A DNA stretch of 64,000 nt from Cardinalis cardinalis (lineage: Eukaryota; Chordata; Aves; Passeriformes; Cardinalidae), in the NCBI GenBank assembly GCA_014549065.1, contig JACDOX010000004.1:1243195-1307194 (forward strand), written 5' to 3'. The notes under the pieces were generated by a model. That model saw only the letters and a list, made by a program, of their open reading frames with translations. It was not told the DNA's origin and did no database searches. A program made the position numbers and the translations under genes. This document shows positions 48,081 through 60,422 of the stretch, one piece after another; position 1 is the first letter of the stretch; each line of letters starts with the position of its first letter.

Positions 48081-51000
48081 ATTGAGGGGACATGGCTGGG
48101 ATTACCAAAAGAAAATGACTGACTGAGCTCTCCAGAATTTTCCTTAAGGGTTTCTTTAGCATGTTTCTAATTAGAGAAAAAAGATAACATGTGACAAAAT
48201 GCTACATTCATCTTACATTTTAGAGGTATTGCTTCACACCAGCTGATTTTCTAAGTTATAACTTTGAAAGGCACTGTTTTAGCACTATCCTTTCTATAGC
48301 ACTTCAAATAAAGCTTTAACTTTAAAAGTAATTGCAGAAAGCCTTAGGAGATCTAGCTGACAAGCTAATAAAAAACAACAAAAAAGCCATAGTGGATAGC
48401 AACTACTGATTATAATAACCAGTACTTTTAAAATCTTAATGAGGACACAAAATGGCACAGGATTCTGCTGCCCAAATAAGATNTATCTGTCATATGACAG
48501 ATGAATTGGGGAAAGAAAAGCATTCTTTAGGCTGAAATAAAGAAATAATTTTATTCTATGCATTAGGTACATCCCTTTTGAATTTACTTAAAGAAAATAT
48601 TTAAGATATGAATATGTTAGCAGCAGAAAGGAGGTGCCTTATCTTACTCTTTATACATGGAAAGCTTACTTGGTTCTTTGCTGCAAAACACATGAAATAA
48701 TGTGGAAAATGGCATTGTTATACCTCACTTCAGAAAACTGCTAAAGTTATAATAATTTTAAGTATAGAAATAGTCTGCACCAATAACATTACACACATAC
48801 ACTCATCTTGATAACTGGAAAAAAGAATCCCCAACTCTGAGTACAGTCAGTCCTGGCACAACAGAATTTTTAATACTCTTCAGAAAATATTATGNGCAAA
48901 CTGAAAAACACAGTGCCTGTATGAGGGAAAAGCAGTTCAGAACAAAAAGTTTTGCTGTACCTATTTATCAATAATAATATCTTCATTGAAAAGTTCCTAT
49001 GCCAATTCTGATTATGGCTTTACAGATTAGGTATATTGTTANATAAGATTAGATCTGAGAATAATAATCAGACTATGCATAAGAATTATTAGGGTGTGAA
49101 ATTGTATGTTTGTGAATAAAATTTCACTATATTGTCTGCTGCTCCAGGTTGACTTTTATTTCACAAATATCCATCAGAAGAGAATTAGGTCAGGTTTTTT
49201 CCTTTTATATATTTCAGCATCTTGCTCTTGATAATTTTAATTTTTGAATGGTAAAACCTTGCTCTGCATTATTATTACTATAATTGTTGCCACTTTTACT
49301 ACAACTGCTAATCTTATTATTTCTCATTATTTATTATTTTTGTTACTGTGTGTGGATATCTTATTTATATATATATGCATCAACATATATATATAACTTG
49401 TCACCCAAACTATTAAAATAGTTATAGATACAATCCTTTTACATGCTTACAGAGTACAAAAGCCAAGTATTTAAAGATAGATTTTATAAGANTTTCAAAA
49501 TTTCAGCACAGAACCCCTGGAATTCATTGCAGGCTGTTTTACAATTGCCATCACATTCAACCTGAGAAAAAGGACTCTGTCAATGTAAATGACTTGCTGC
49601 CAAATCTATATCATGTGTCCTTGACTGTTTTAACAAATCTGTACTAAAATACAGTAGGTGCATATTCTCTGACTTTTCTGGATATAGATGGGAATCTAAA
49701 CAGTTCAAATGGGCAAAAATTATCAATCTTTGTACAGGGTGAACTTGCACTGCTATTAATTGAGGTTTGTTCTATACACAGACTGGAGGATTTAATCTCC
49801 TGTATTAAATATTTATTAATAGAAGTATATATTTTTCCTAAACATTTNTCATTAATATGAGAGAAGAGAAGAAGACATAATGTAAAACTCCAGCTTCTGA
49901 NTGGAGTCAATGTAGTAGATAAAAAGCTAGACACTGGATTTCTCTGTAAGTCAGTATTTGAACAAAAAAAATGAAAATTATGTCTCAGACAAAATCTTGA
50001 ACTGGAAATAGAGGACTTGTATGGTAGTTCTGCAGTGGCATGTGACTTTATATGTGTTTAAGAAGACACAGTTCAAAATTACCTCAGGATATTAGAAAAC
50101 ACAGGCCTCTACCATCTTTTTTTCCTCATATTTCCTTGCTGTAATAATATGATGTGCTCTAGTCTTATTTTAGACTAAATCACCACTTGTGCACCGGTTC
50201 CCACAATCCTTTTGCTTTGTGAGACAAATCACTATAGTTTGTCACAGAACCCATTTCCATTACTCCTTCTAGCCCCCACCACTGCAAGGCCAAAGGAAAT
50301 GCAGCTGATGAGAAATTATTGTTGGGTGGGTGCTCAGCTGCATTTGTTCATGGCCAATTTATTTCTGCTTTTTTTGCTAATGGCTTGGATAGTGGAAAGG
50401 ATGGCACAATAAGTGTTATGTCTGACATCAAATTGGGAGGATTACCACCACGTTCAAGAGCTGGTTCAGATTTCATTTATCCCTTGACAAAAGATGAGTA
50501 GAAAGCTACACTTGATCAAGGCTAAATCAAATGCACAAAGGGGCATTTGATTTGATTTGGCAAAGGGTCTCTCAAAAACTGTGTACAAGTCAGTGTCATG
50601 GACTCAGAGTGTTACCTTTGTGTTAAACCTTCATTGCTGGTTGAATGAAGCCCAGGTCTCTCGAGCTGTGATGATTATTCTGTCTGTATGATTGCTTCAT
50701 GTAGCTGAAAGAAACTTGGAGAGAATCCCAAAGTTAAGGCATTGTATCAGAGTGGTNATAAGGTGAGCAGATGTGCTTATCTTTTTTCTGGTTTTCATTG
50801 CATCCTAGCTGTACTTTTCATTTGAATGAGCTTACTAATAATTTGTCTGAAAATTGTTTTTTAGTACTAAAACCAGGGTAAATACAGATGAATATTGACT
50901 GTATCTGCTGCAATGTATCCAGTGTAGCCTATAGTTTTTCTAGACATTGAAGTNTTCTCTTGTGCATTTAAGCTCCCTTATATCAGTGTAGCTCCAGTTA

Positions 51001-51559
51001 GAGTAAGAATGAGTGCCTGACCTGTTCCAANCCATGCCCTGGAAGATAAGGTAAGATGGGAACAGATTCTCCATGTGACCATGCCAGGGGGCTGGCATGG
51101 CTGTGTATTGGCACTGGTGATTGTGTCCAAGTGTTCAGCAGTACTCCTAAATCTTGCTTCATTTAGAGGAGGACACTGCTCCTAACAANTGCAGGTTCTC
51201 ATCCCACAAGGGGTGGGAAATGTAGCTAGGGTTTACTAAGAACTCACAGAAGATTGCCAGGCCTTTCTGGCTTTGGGAATCAGAAAACTGTGGACTACTC
51301 TAAAATGAGAGGCTGGCAATGCAAACTGCCAAGTGAGAGGAGAAAANTATTCTTTTTAAGATACTAGTCAGATCCTACAGAAAACTGTCCTCAAAATGAA
51401 ATGGATATGAGAATGGACAACACCTTGGACTTGTTACAGAAAAATTTATATCGCTATTGAAAAGTAGGTAAACCCAGGTAATTTATATNTATTTATAACT
51501 AAGAATATTTTCTAAGAGAAAATAACTTGATTAGGGATGGTAAGGTCTCAGAGAATGTT
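48081..51559. other. Unique sequence, no gene seen
   Basis: AT-rich DNA with a degenerate TA tract at 49365-49396. All frames are below 100 codons; the pair at 50212-50501 is Leu/Ala-rich but has no recognisable domain. No transposon relic was recognised. Confidence 0.55.
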
Positions 51560-51910
51560 CTTTCCAGTTTGGTTAATGGGCCTAAAGTAAGATGTGAGCA
51601 AAATGCATCAGAGTCCAAGAGAGAGCCCAAAGACAGCAAAGGAATTTAAAAGATATGACCTATGAGGAAAGCTTGAAATAAGAGTATTTGTTCAGTCTAG
51701 GAAGNAGGAGGCTGAGTCATGAAACTATATTCTTGTGTTTAAGGGCTGTTATAAAAAGATAGTGAAAATTTTTCTCTGAGCAAGGACAAGATGGAATTAA
51801 TTCCATTTGGATCAAAGATTGTTTAAACTGAGTACTGGAAAACAATTGCTATTAGGATACACTCAGTCCATTTAGAGAGTACTTTCTTACTGGATTGAAG
51901 AATTATAAGC
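51560..51910 (+). mobile_element. CR1-like LINE fragment, plus orientation
   Basis: Sense-oriented blocks of the CR1 3' region occur in order: 'gcatcagagtccaagagaga' (51605-51624), 'agatatgacctatgaggaaa' (51650-51669), 'gcttgaaataagag' (51670-51683), 'gttcagtctaggaagnagga' (51690-51709), 'ggctgagtcatgaaactata' (51710-51729) and 'gggctgttataaaaagatag' (51742-51761). These correspond to the CR1 stretch that usually reads 'gagtccagaggagggc...acatatgaggaaaggctgagagagctgggcttgttcagcctggagaagagaaggctgag'. The 3' terminus is not clear. Confidence 0.7.
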
Positions 51911-54331
51911 AAACAGCTCTCTCAGTCTTCAATGATTTGGCCTCATTTAACATTGCTNATTTTTGTCTTGGCCTCCCTTCTGGACAGTTGTATGTCAACA
52001 ACTTGATGGTAAAAATCTCACATCCATTCCCATTCAGAAGTAGAGGAATAGGAATGGAGGGCTTCTTCCTTTCCCCCTTCCTCTTCTTTTGCTCCCACCC
52101 TTATATTGATGTATGAGAAATCCTTGTGGAATTAGTGGCTTGCATGTCATAAAGGACATTTATTCCCTGAAAATTGCAACAGATTGAGAGGTACCCTACT
52201 GCAATCATAGCACAGTCTGTGTAGCAGGAGCAGTGCCTGAATACCCAAATAAATTCAGCTGAACTGCAGTTTAGACATGGAGGGTAATACTGGCACTTTG
52301 TTGCTGCTGATTCAGAAAACTTAAAACTTTTTGCAGCCTGATATTGCACAAGGAAAATTTCAGTCTAAAATACTTTCCAGAAAGACTCTGTTGCTTGAGG
52401 TTTAATGGGATACCAGGGTCTGTAAGTGCAGAGGATGGTGTGTGCTACTTTGAATCAGCTGAAGAGAGTCAGGCTCTCAGTTGTCTCACTGTGACCAATA
52501 GGATCCATCATTTATTTTCAATTATGTCATGCTGCTGAGTTTTATATCTTCAGGTTACTAGTATGAACANCCAAATATTATTTTGTTTAATAAGAACTTT
52601 GCTCAAATTTTGCTTTTGTGGATGCATGGAAGGGGACAACAGTCAGTATTAGATTTTCAGACATAATAGGGCTTTATTCATTGAGACATTACTTTCATAT
52701 GAAGAATTATTATACCAAACTTTTGCAGAACTTCAGCAAAAGTTGCTGGTGTTTTTAGTACTGCAACAGGATTTTCCACAGCTTCTGGCCAAAGATGCTA
52801 CATTCTTTATAATTAGACTATGTCATTCTGGCTAACAAGTTTCTCTTTTCAGACCTTTATGTCTTGAAATGGCTTTGCTTTGACCTTNTCAAACCATGGG
52901 TGATCTCTGCAACAGGTTGCTGCACTGATCATCTNCACTGGTTTGTGCTTGGAAAGGCTGCAGAAAAAGAGAATCTCTGGAGTAAAAGCTTCCCTCTTTG
53001 CTGTCTCTCTTTGTTATTGTTGTTGTTGTTCAGATGGACTTCCACTCTGATACCAGGTTAATTGGGTGAGGTANTGTTCATTCTGAGATAACTCACTGCC
53101 TCAGCTGCATTATCAANCCACTGTTTTGAGAGATTGTTTTCTGCTGTTCAGAGTTCTCTCTAACAAGCTCTATCCTTTCATACACATCCTTAGTTTAAAG
53201 GTTTGGAGGAAACTCAAAAGGCTGACATTCTACATAAAGCACAGCAAATCTGAGCTATCCATAGGAGAGCACTGCATATCAATTAAGGAAAATGTTAAAA
53301 GAGAAAAATTGAAACTACAGAGCTGTAAATAGAGAAGATCACTGATCTCATCTACTGTTTTGNTGCTTTAATGACTCAGTACATAATGTAGGCTGAATAT
53401 CTAATTTAACATNGCCTCATCAGGTTGTGGGAAGCCATCCAGATGACATCATTAAAACACACCAGTCCTTATCTGGCCTGAAGGTTAAATTCTTCAATCA
53501 CCTAAAATAATTTGTGCCCTTGGACATGTTGTGAACCTTTAAGGTAAAAGTTACTGGACATAGCTTTGTCATCNCCAGTGCTCAGCTCCTACTGGAGTGG
53601 ATGGTTGGAGGAAAAGGACTCTTCTATGGATCATTTTTCTCCCATGCCTTTTTGAACAGCATAATTTCTGTTCAACCTCAGCTTAAAGCAACATTTCCTT
53701 ATGGGCAGATCTGCTTCCTTGGTCTTATTGTGATCCAGTAACTTACAGTATGAACTGGTCCCTCAGGCTCTTGAACTAACACATCAGATAATAAACAATC
53801 TGTCTAACTTTTTCCTTGGTCCCAGTTATAAGACATTTTTGCACAAATCTGGAATTAAAGGTANTGAAACCAAGTTAATTTGTGCCTCATAAGGTATTAC
53901 TCATATGGTCATCTAAGCTTTGCTGGCCTTGCAAGAATCTGTTCTCCAAAAGGTCCTAATACTCCTCTAAAACTNCCCTCCATTATCTGTGAAGTCCAAC
54001 CATTTTTCTCAAAACTAATTTTTATCCATCTGCCAAGTCCTGATGTCCCTTTTGGCATTATCTGTAACCCTCATCAGATTCTTAGATTCATCTCTGACAT
54101 GTCTAGCAATTTCTCATGTCGTGTACATAGTTTTCCATGTCCTGTTCATCCAGCTTCACCTCAGGGTAGGACAAGGCCAACTGCCTAGTCTTTTTTCTGC
54201 CAGAATAATGTGGACATAGTGAGTATTTTACAAGTCTTGTGCAATCAATATGACACTTTTTTTTTTCAATGGAAATCAGGGATAAAATGAATGGGAAAAG
54301 AAGGAAAAGGAGGGAAGAGAGATGCATATAT
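51911..54331. other. Unique sequence with small repeats, no gene seen
   Basis: A TTG-rich tract lies at about 53011-53031. A frame open from 52853 to 53061 follows a good acceptor ('gtttctcttttcag', ending 52852) and begins LYVLKWLCFDL, but its possible donor is weak and no family was recognised. Other frames, including the 138-codon one at 54103-54519, are low-complexity or conflict with each other. Confidence 0.45.
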
Positions 54332-54356
54332 TTGTGTGTGTGCTTGTGTGTGTGTT
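54332..54356. repeat. (TG)n microsatellite with one interruption
   Basis: Alternating TG units interrupted once by CT; in the minus frame across it this gives the HTHKHTHK stretch of a chance open frame. Confidence 0.93.
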
Positions 54357-54834
54357 CAAGGGAAAGATGTTGGTAAACCTTACCATATTTTACAGGATTA
54401 AGCATAAAAGGAGAGAAAAAAGAAAAGAAAAGTGAGGTCTTGGAACGTAAGAGAACAGAACTAACATCTATCAATGTTCTCATTAGTAAAACATTGTTAA
54501 AAGCTTTTCTATACATCACAGGACTTTAAATTCTACCTATTTCTGTATGCTAGACTCAGTATTGGAACACTGAATTGACTGGGGTTTTCAGTAAGAAAAC
54601 TGCATTTGTAGGGGAATTTGCTCTGTGTTAAACTTTAATGAAATGNACATTAGGGACTCCCTGACCATACTGATTTACCTTGTCCCCCCAGAGAAGCCTT
54701 CTTGCAGCACAAGNTAGAACAATGACACAATGACACAGCACAGGTGGGTTGGTCCCTGCAGGAATATGCTGTATAAGTGCTAGTATACATCTGGAGTTCC
54801 GAATGGTGTAAATAGCTATTTTTTCTCAAATCAG
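54357..54834. other. Unique sequence, no gene seen
   Basis: AT-rich DNA; a direct repeat of 'aatgacac' occurs twice in tandem near 54720-54737. Confidence 0.55.
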
Positions 54835-54867
54835 AACTCTTTCAAGCTACAAGTAATATTCATACAG
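54835..54867 (+). other. Candidate 33-nt in-frame microexon (speculative)
   Basis: The acceptor side reads 'gctattttttctcaaatcag' ending at 54834, and the donor side is CAG|GTAAGTAT at 54865-54873, a full match to the vertebrate 5' splice-site consensus. The 33 bases between them are a multiple of three and open in phase 0, encoding NSFKLQVIFIQ. A nine-base perfect donor is expected less than once by chance in 64 kb counting both strands, but the pairing with an acceptor at this distance could still be coincidence. No host gene is visible in the window. Confidence 0.2.
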
Positions 54868-55491
54868 GTAAGTATAAGCATATTTATCTCAGGGAGAGTA
54901 CTCAGGTGTAGGGTTAAGTCTAGGTCATCTTGTGGTACCACAAATGAGTATAATAAGATCTCTTAAAGAATCTTTGGCAAAGTAATCTGCAAAACTAGGT
55001 TTAATATGAGAGCAACAGCACGAAAAAATTTTTCAGATCATTGTGCAGCCTGGAGTGGGGAGATGGGAAGTGCCACCACCCGAGCGAGATGTCCTCTACC
55101 AGTTCAGGGGAAAGTGGAATCAAATATGTTATCTTTGACAATTAAGCTGTATCTATTTCTATATTAACCTCTCTTAAAACCTCTTTTTCTGAATATAGGA
55201 TACCTGAAAAAAAGGGGCAAGTCTTAGAATANACAGTGCTAATATTTTCTATTAACAGAACATTTATATTCCTAAAATATATTCATCCTCAGTTTGAAAA
55301 CACATTATGATGTTATGATATAAAAGTACTCTAACTGCTTAATGATGTTCTACGCAGTCACAGAAATCATATCATAACTCTCCATTGTCCCTGGACACAG
55401 CTCATTAAGTTCTAGAAATACTGTCTGAAAAATTTAAGTCATCCCAAGTCTCCATCCCCTTGCCATAAAACTCCTAAAGGCAAAAAATGCT
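54868..55491. other. Unique sequence, no gene seen
   Basis: AT-rich DNA without recognised repeats or frames. Confidence 0.6.
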
Positions 55492-55765
55492 TAAATGAGA
55501 AGGGACCTTAAAGATGCTCTGTTTCCAGCCACTTTGTCATGGGCACCATGGGCCAGGGACACCTTGTACTGGTGCTATTCAAGCATCCCTGCTCAGAACC
55601 CCATCCAGGCTGGCCAGGAACACCTCCAGGTATGGGGCACCCACAGCTGCTCTGGGCAACCTGTGCCAGTGCCTCNTCACCCNCAAAGTCNAGAATTTCT
55701 TCCTAATGCCAATTGCCAATTCTGAATCTACCCTCTTTCATTATAAAGGCATTCCCCCTGTTTTG
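55492..55765 (-). mobile_element. CR1 LINE 3' end, minus orientation
   Basis: Antisense CR1 blocks run in order: 'gagaagggaccttaaagatg' (55497-55516), 'tgggccagggacaccttgta' (55549-55568), 'accccatccaggctggccag' (55599-55618), 'cacctccaggtatggggcac' (55621-55640), 'ctctgggcaacctgtgccag' (55650-55669), 'tttcttcctaatgccaat' (55697-55714) and 'ctaccctctttcattataaa' (55729-55748). Three Ns fall close together (55676-55691). GC content is higher than the surroundings, as expected for this element. The 76- and 118-codon frames over it are repeat-derived. Confidence 0.92.
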
Positions 55766-56739
55766 ACTGCTATTTTAGTAATTTTTGAAATCTGTAATAC
55801 CCATTGTGCTCTTTCTTTAGCACTTTTTAGTATGACTTTTTGGATTTTTGTACTAGCAGGTTTGTTTTAAGGTATTTGTGATTGTTTAGTGGTCTAGGTA
55901 GGTATTTTGGGAATAAATCTAAACTTTCCCTAATCATGTTACAGGAAGACTTGATAAAGTGATCTAAGTGACCCCTTCCCATTTCTCTGTGTTAAATGCG
56001 GGATTTTGTTGCCAATAGATCTTTTTAGTAGAGAATATTTTAGTATTTATTTTGATAATTCTCTTTGGGTATTGAAAATGAGTAAATGCAAGATGTGATA
56101 ATAAAGTCTGTATCATCATACAAGACAATGCATTTATGAAGTTTAAGAGCTCAGAAGAGTGCATCTTATCTGCCAGCGCATGTAATGGCTGTGTGCCTTC
56201 TGGTCTAATGTGAACAATGTGACTTCCAATGCTTGTTCATTGGTGCCTTCTTAATGTAAGGATTTATCTGTTTTGAGGAGTAGCAGGAATACTTGAAAAC
56301 AGCTCATTTTATAATCCTAATTCTTTAATAATATAATACTAGTTTAAAATAATATTCTGCCCCTTAAAGGATAAGTGAATCTGTTTAAGAAAATAGACGC
56401 TTGTTCAAAGGAAGCGATTTTTATAATNTTAACTGAGTAAAACTAACTTATGCAGCCGAAATATTTTACTACATAAATGGCACATGTACTTAACTATGCA
56501 CATCACAGAAGGAAATTAAAACCTTATAAATAGAGTTGTTTGCCATTTTGATATAACTTTGTAATAGTTTTTCCTACGAGAAGATTTTAAGTATTAACAA
56601 GATCAGGGGACCTCACATTAGCCAAAGTTCCTATTAGAAATTGAAAACAAAAGAGAAGTTTGTGCAAAAATTTTTTCCCTCTCTTCTTTTAACTCCAATT
56701 CACTCTAATTTACTGGGCAGAGATAGAAAATAGCCTTAC
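55766..56739. other. Unique sequence, no gene seen
   Basis: AT-rich DNA with no recognised repeat and only one short chance frame at 55964-56164. Confidence 0.6.
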
Positions 56740-56775
56740 CTCTCTGGTCATGTAGGCACACACATGAACATCCAT
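56740..56775 (-). other. Candidate 36-nt in-frame microexon on the minus strand (speculative)
   Basis: On the minus strand an acceptor 'attgtttctcttgactttag' ends at 56776 and a donor GAG|GTAAGG starts at 56739. The 36 bases between are a multiple of three and open in phase 0, reading MDVHVCAYMTRE. Both signals are close to consensus and the acceptor has a pyrimidine tract. The peptide belongs to no family I recognise and no neighbouring exon was found, so it may be chance. Confidence 0.18.
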
Positions 56776-58863
56776 CTAAAGTCAAGAGAAACAATTTAAA
56801 AGTTCAGTAGCATTTCTCTTGAAACACAAGCTTTTTTGCTCTACTTCTTTTTTTGGTCAAACTGATTAAAGAAGGACTTGCTTTCTGATGATNGGCAGTA
56901 TAGAAATGACAGGTGGTATAATTCTGTATCAGTTTTTTAACATATGATTTGAAATGCTTGGTATTAACCAAGAAACAGATTCCCCTAGCACAGTAAGTAA
57001 ACTTCAGTGTTATGAATCACATATGAACATGTGAAGGGACAGAGACAAATAATTTTCCCCTCCTTTCATCATCCTGTGAGAAAACCTTTTTGTAGAAAGA
57101 GGAAANCTATTCTGCAGATTGGGGTGAGGGATGTAGGAGGAGGATACCTGTTCATAGCCCAGTGACTAAGGTGCTGTAGCAGCTGGATGTAGTTCCCTTG
57201 TTTGCAGTCTCCAGTGACTTTCCAACATGCATTTGATTCGTCAAAACTGCATTCAGAGAAGATTTTAGTCTTGAAGTTTACCTTAGGGACACCTTGCAAT
57301 AGAATATAATTTTCATATCCACAAGTGCGTGAGGACAATGATTTGGTTAAGATAACATGGAAAATTATTGTGTTTTTATGTTTTAAAGCTTGAGAACTCC
57401 CAAATTAGCTGAGGGAAAAGCAGAATGTTTTATAGTACTTGCTTGTTATTCCTTATGAAAAGAATCCTTCAGCTNAGTATTTGCTCAAACACATTTGCTC
57501 ATGATATAAAGGAAAACACATGCCATTTGCCCACCAACAGATATTTTCAGGTCAAAAGCTTTTTACTGTTAACCACATTCCTATCTCTTTCCAAGTCACT
57601 GTACCTCATAAGGTATAGGCACCATTCATATCCATGAGAATTTCAGAGATAAAAAGTAATGTGGAAGAAAAGGAGGGATGCACTTCCACAGATAAGGCAG
57701 CTTTACTAGCATTTCGAACCTAGGAACAATTGAAATTGTGCATTTGCAAAAAGAAATTTGGCAAGTTAATGCTTGTAGACAAATTCNTGTACCTCTGCAG
57801 GATCTTCAGGTTTATTTGAAATAGAATTTGAGAGAAGATGGTGGGAAAAGAGGTTTCCCCAATCTGAGAGGACTCACCCCAAAGTGCTCCTCTTTACCTG
57901 TTGTGAGGGAGACATTGCTGTGCAGGTGGCTGTTTCACACTCTAAAATAACAAATTTGTTATTGCACTTTAAAATAACAGATCAAACTGTAGAGATCTCA
58001 TAGACTTTCATGCCTGGCTTCATACCCTGCCAGTNTGGACGATGTTTTAGTTGGTAGAGGGGCTCCAAAAAAGATGTAAAAAATACTTTCACCTAAAGAG
58101 AAAGGTGTTGAATAAATTCTTGATCATGACCCTTTTGGCTGATGTCAAACATGTGGCAGAAAAGTTAGGCTAGGATGTAACATTAAATTTCTAATGACTT
58201 GGACAACATAATCCTTGGGGTAAAGATTAGTATGAATTCTAACTAGTGAACTGCTATGCCTCACTGTGCAGGAGGCATAACTTTCATAAAATTTAATTTG
58301 TAACGTTTTATGCTCTGCTTCTTCCAGTTTTTCCCTCTCCTTTTCCCACAATTAGTAANTTTTTTTTGAAAGGAATACGTGATGTTCTTATGCATTAAAA
58401 ATGCCTAGCGTCCTATCTGGGTAAGCTGATGTGCTGTGGCATTTTAGAGCAATCCATAAAAAACATAGGACAAATAAGGTCAACAGAAAACATCATACAT
58501 TATGAAAAATTAATCATTATTGCTTCAGTCTCTCNTCTATCTATTATGCCAAATTTTGTATGACCCAATGAATTTGTAATGTTTCACAGTGTTAGAACTT
58601 TTGTAAAAAGAAACTGTGCATGCAGTTTGATCCTTTTCCAGGTTTTGATGGCAACTCATATAAAATAGCTGCAGAAATATAAATTGGAAAGTGATCATTG
58701 GATTCATGGATCTAGCTGGTTTTTTTGGGGTACTGAGGAAAATTAGTAAAACAAAGAAAGGTTTGCTGAAGTGCAGTAGATGTATTAGCCTTTCCAGCTT
58801 GCTCAGAATCAATTTTCGTTGGAAAATTTCTCATGCAATGGAACTCATGCTGTTTGGCTATGC
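56776..58863. other. Unique sequence, no gene seen
   Basis: A minus-strand frame at 57069-57338 contains a Cys pattern (ECSFDESNACW) faintly like the start of a MAM domain, but the rest of the domain is absent. A partial duplication around 'aaaataaca' lies near 57942-57980. No transposon was recognised. Confidence 0.5.
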
Positions 58864-59364
58864 TTAACTATTTCTAAGAACACACAGTTGTTCCAGGACC
58901 AGATGTCTTGGCCTTGTCTGTGAGCTGTCAGAATGAATGACTTTTATGTGGCTCCAGTGACCTAAGGGAGCAGCTGAGGAATTAGAGATGCTGGGCATCC
59001 ATGGAGCTGACTGTGACAGCCTCTTCTGGTGCTTTTGCCACTGCTGTGAGCTCCTGCCATGCNCTGGCACAGGTGCTGCAAGTCTCCAGAGCAACAAGGA
59101 GAATGCCTTACCTGAGATGGNTGCAGCAGAAGTGGGCTCAGGTGCCGAGTGTGGGGCAAGTAAGGACTGACACATGCCCCGAAGAAGGGGTGATGATAAC
59201 AGTGATGATGATGGNGGTGGCAGAGTAAACATGCTTGAATTAATAAAGACAGGATAGGCAGAATGAGGTGAAGTTGGAGGCCAAAACCCACCCAACACAA
59301 TTTNTGCTGCAGGCAGGCCGCTGTAGCAGAGCACTGTATTTGTGACTGCTGGCTGATGAAACAC
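58864..59364. other. GC-richer, stop-poor block with frames on both strands
   Basis: This 500-bp block is less AT-rich than its surroundings. It holds the longest open frame in the window (166 codons, minus strand) along with a 112-codon frame in another minus register and 60- and 75-codon plus frames. Open frames in several registers at once reflect composition more than coding. The 166-codon frame is rich in Ser, Pro and Leu, has no recognisable domain and has no splice or promoter context. Four Ns lie within it. It may be an unrecognised transposon fragment or the trace of a lost gene; neither can be shown here. Confidence 0.35.
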
Positions 59365-60422
59365 TGCTAATCTTCCTGAGGTCTTGAAAAATTAGTAACA
59401 TATATTAAACTTATATGAAGTTCCCCACAGCTATCCTCTTCCCCTGGGCAGCAAGGAGTCTCTAAGTTACTTCTCAGAGCTGTGCCAGGAAATACTTTTA
59501 AATGTCGGAAAATATGACAGATAATGCTTTAAAACCTTTCTCCTTATTTAACTCCTGGTTCACTCACCTTAGCTACAAAACAAAGACTGTAATTTTAAAA
59601 ATTTTTCCTCTAGTACACACAGAAAAGATGTTTTAAGTATATTGATTAGTAGGAATTGATTTAGGGCTTCAGTCAAAGGCTTTTTTTGTGNTTTTTTTTT
59701 AATTACTTGTTTTTATTACAATAAAAGGCTCTGTAAACCCCTCCCTAAATTATCTAACTATTACATGATGAGAGAANTAACATTTATGCAAACTATTTTA
59801 TCAGGAATAGAAATAAGTCTAAGCACAATCAACAACANAAAACTTCCTCAGGGTCACAGATTCATTTTTTGTTTTACAATTCCCCATGTTTGGGATATNA
59901 TATTTAGGTTTATCTGGATATAATGTGTTGCTAGTATATGTACACAAAAGTTTTAAAATAAGTTTGGAAAGTGCAGGATTCTTGTGTGAAACAGAAGCTT
60001 GCTAATCATTAATTAGCACTGCTAAAGTTAGAAAGTGCTAAAGCTCCTGTCAGAATCCGACTCATTGTTGCCAGGTCTTGTGGTTTTAATGCAATAAGTG
60101 CCTTTCCTTGAAGGCCTGCCATAAGTTCAGTGATTACACTAGAATTTCAACTTCCATGAAAAAAATTGTAAATCTAGATGTCTAGTTAAGCANAGAAGCT
60201 TGAAAATATGAGTTATATATAACCTAGTATGTGATGAAAACAGCTCATGATCATTAATATTATCTCTTAATTTCTGAATATTAGAGAGCCAAACATTCTC
60301 AGCTGGGGAAGGAAAGCTTTTGTTTGGCNTGATAGGACTTCAGAGTGTTCTTTTTGTGCCAAATTTGATTTCTTGTTGATTGGCAGTTTTGCTGCCACAG
60401 TCATTGTCATGTCTTAGTCTCA
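59365..60422. other. AT-rich unique sequence, no gene seen
   Basis: Very AT-rich with a T-rich run at 59680-59700; no frames of note and no recognised repeats. Confidence 0.6.

Noticed and set aside
54103..54519. 138-codon minus-strand frame
   Set aside because: It is built partly from the (TG)n tract (HTHKHTHK) and from A/T-rich runs, with no domain and no splice context.
55495..55870. Frames of 76 and 118 codons with ordinary-looking composition
   Set aside because: They read the CR1 3' end at 55492-55765 in antisense; their composition comes from the repeat.
57069..57338. Minus-strand frame with ECSFDESNACW, faintly like a MAM-domain start
   Set aside because: Only a few residues agree, the remaining MAM cysteines and aromatic residues are absent, and no flanking exon is visible.
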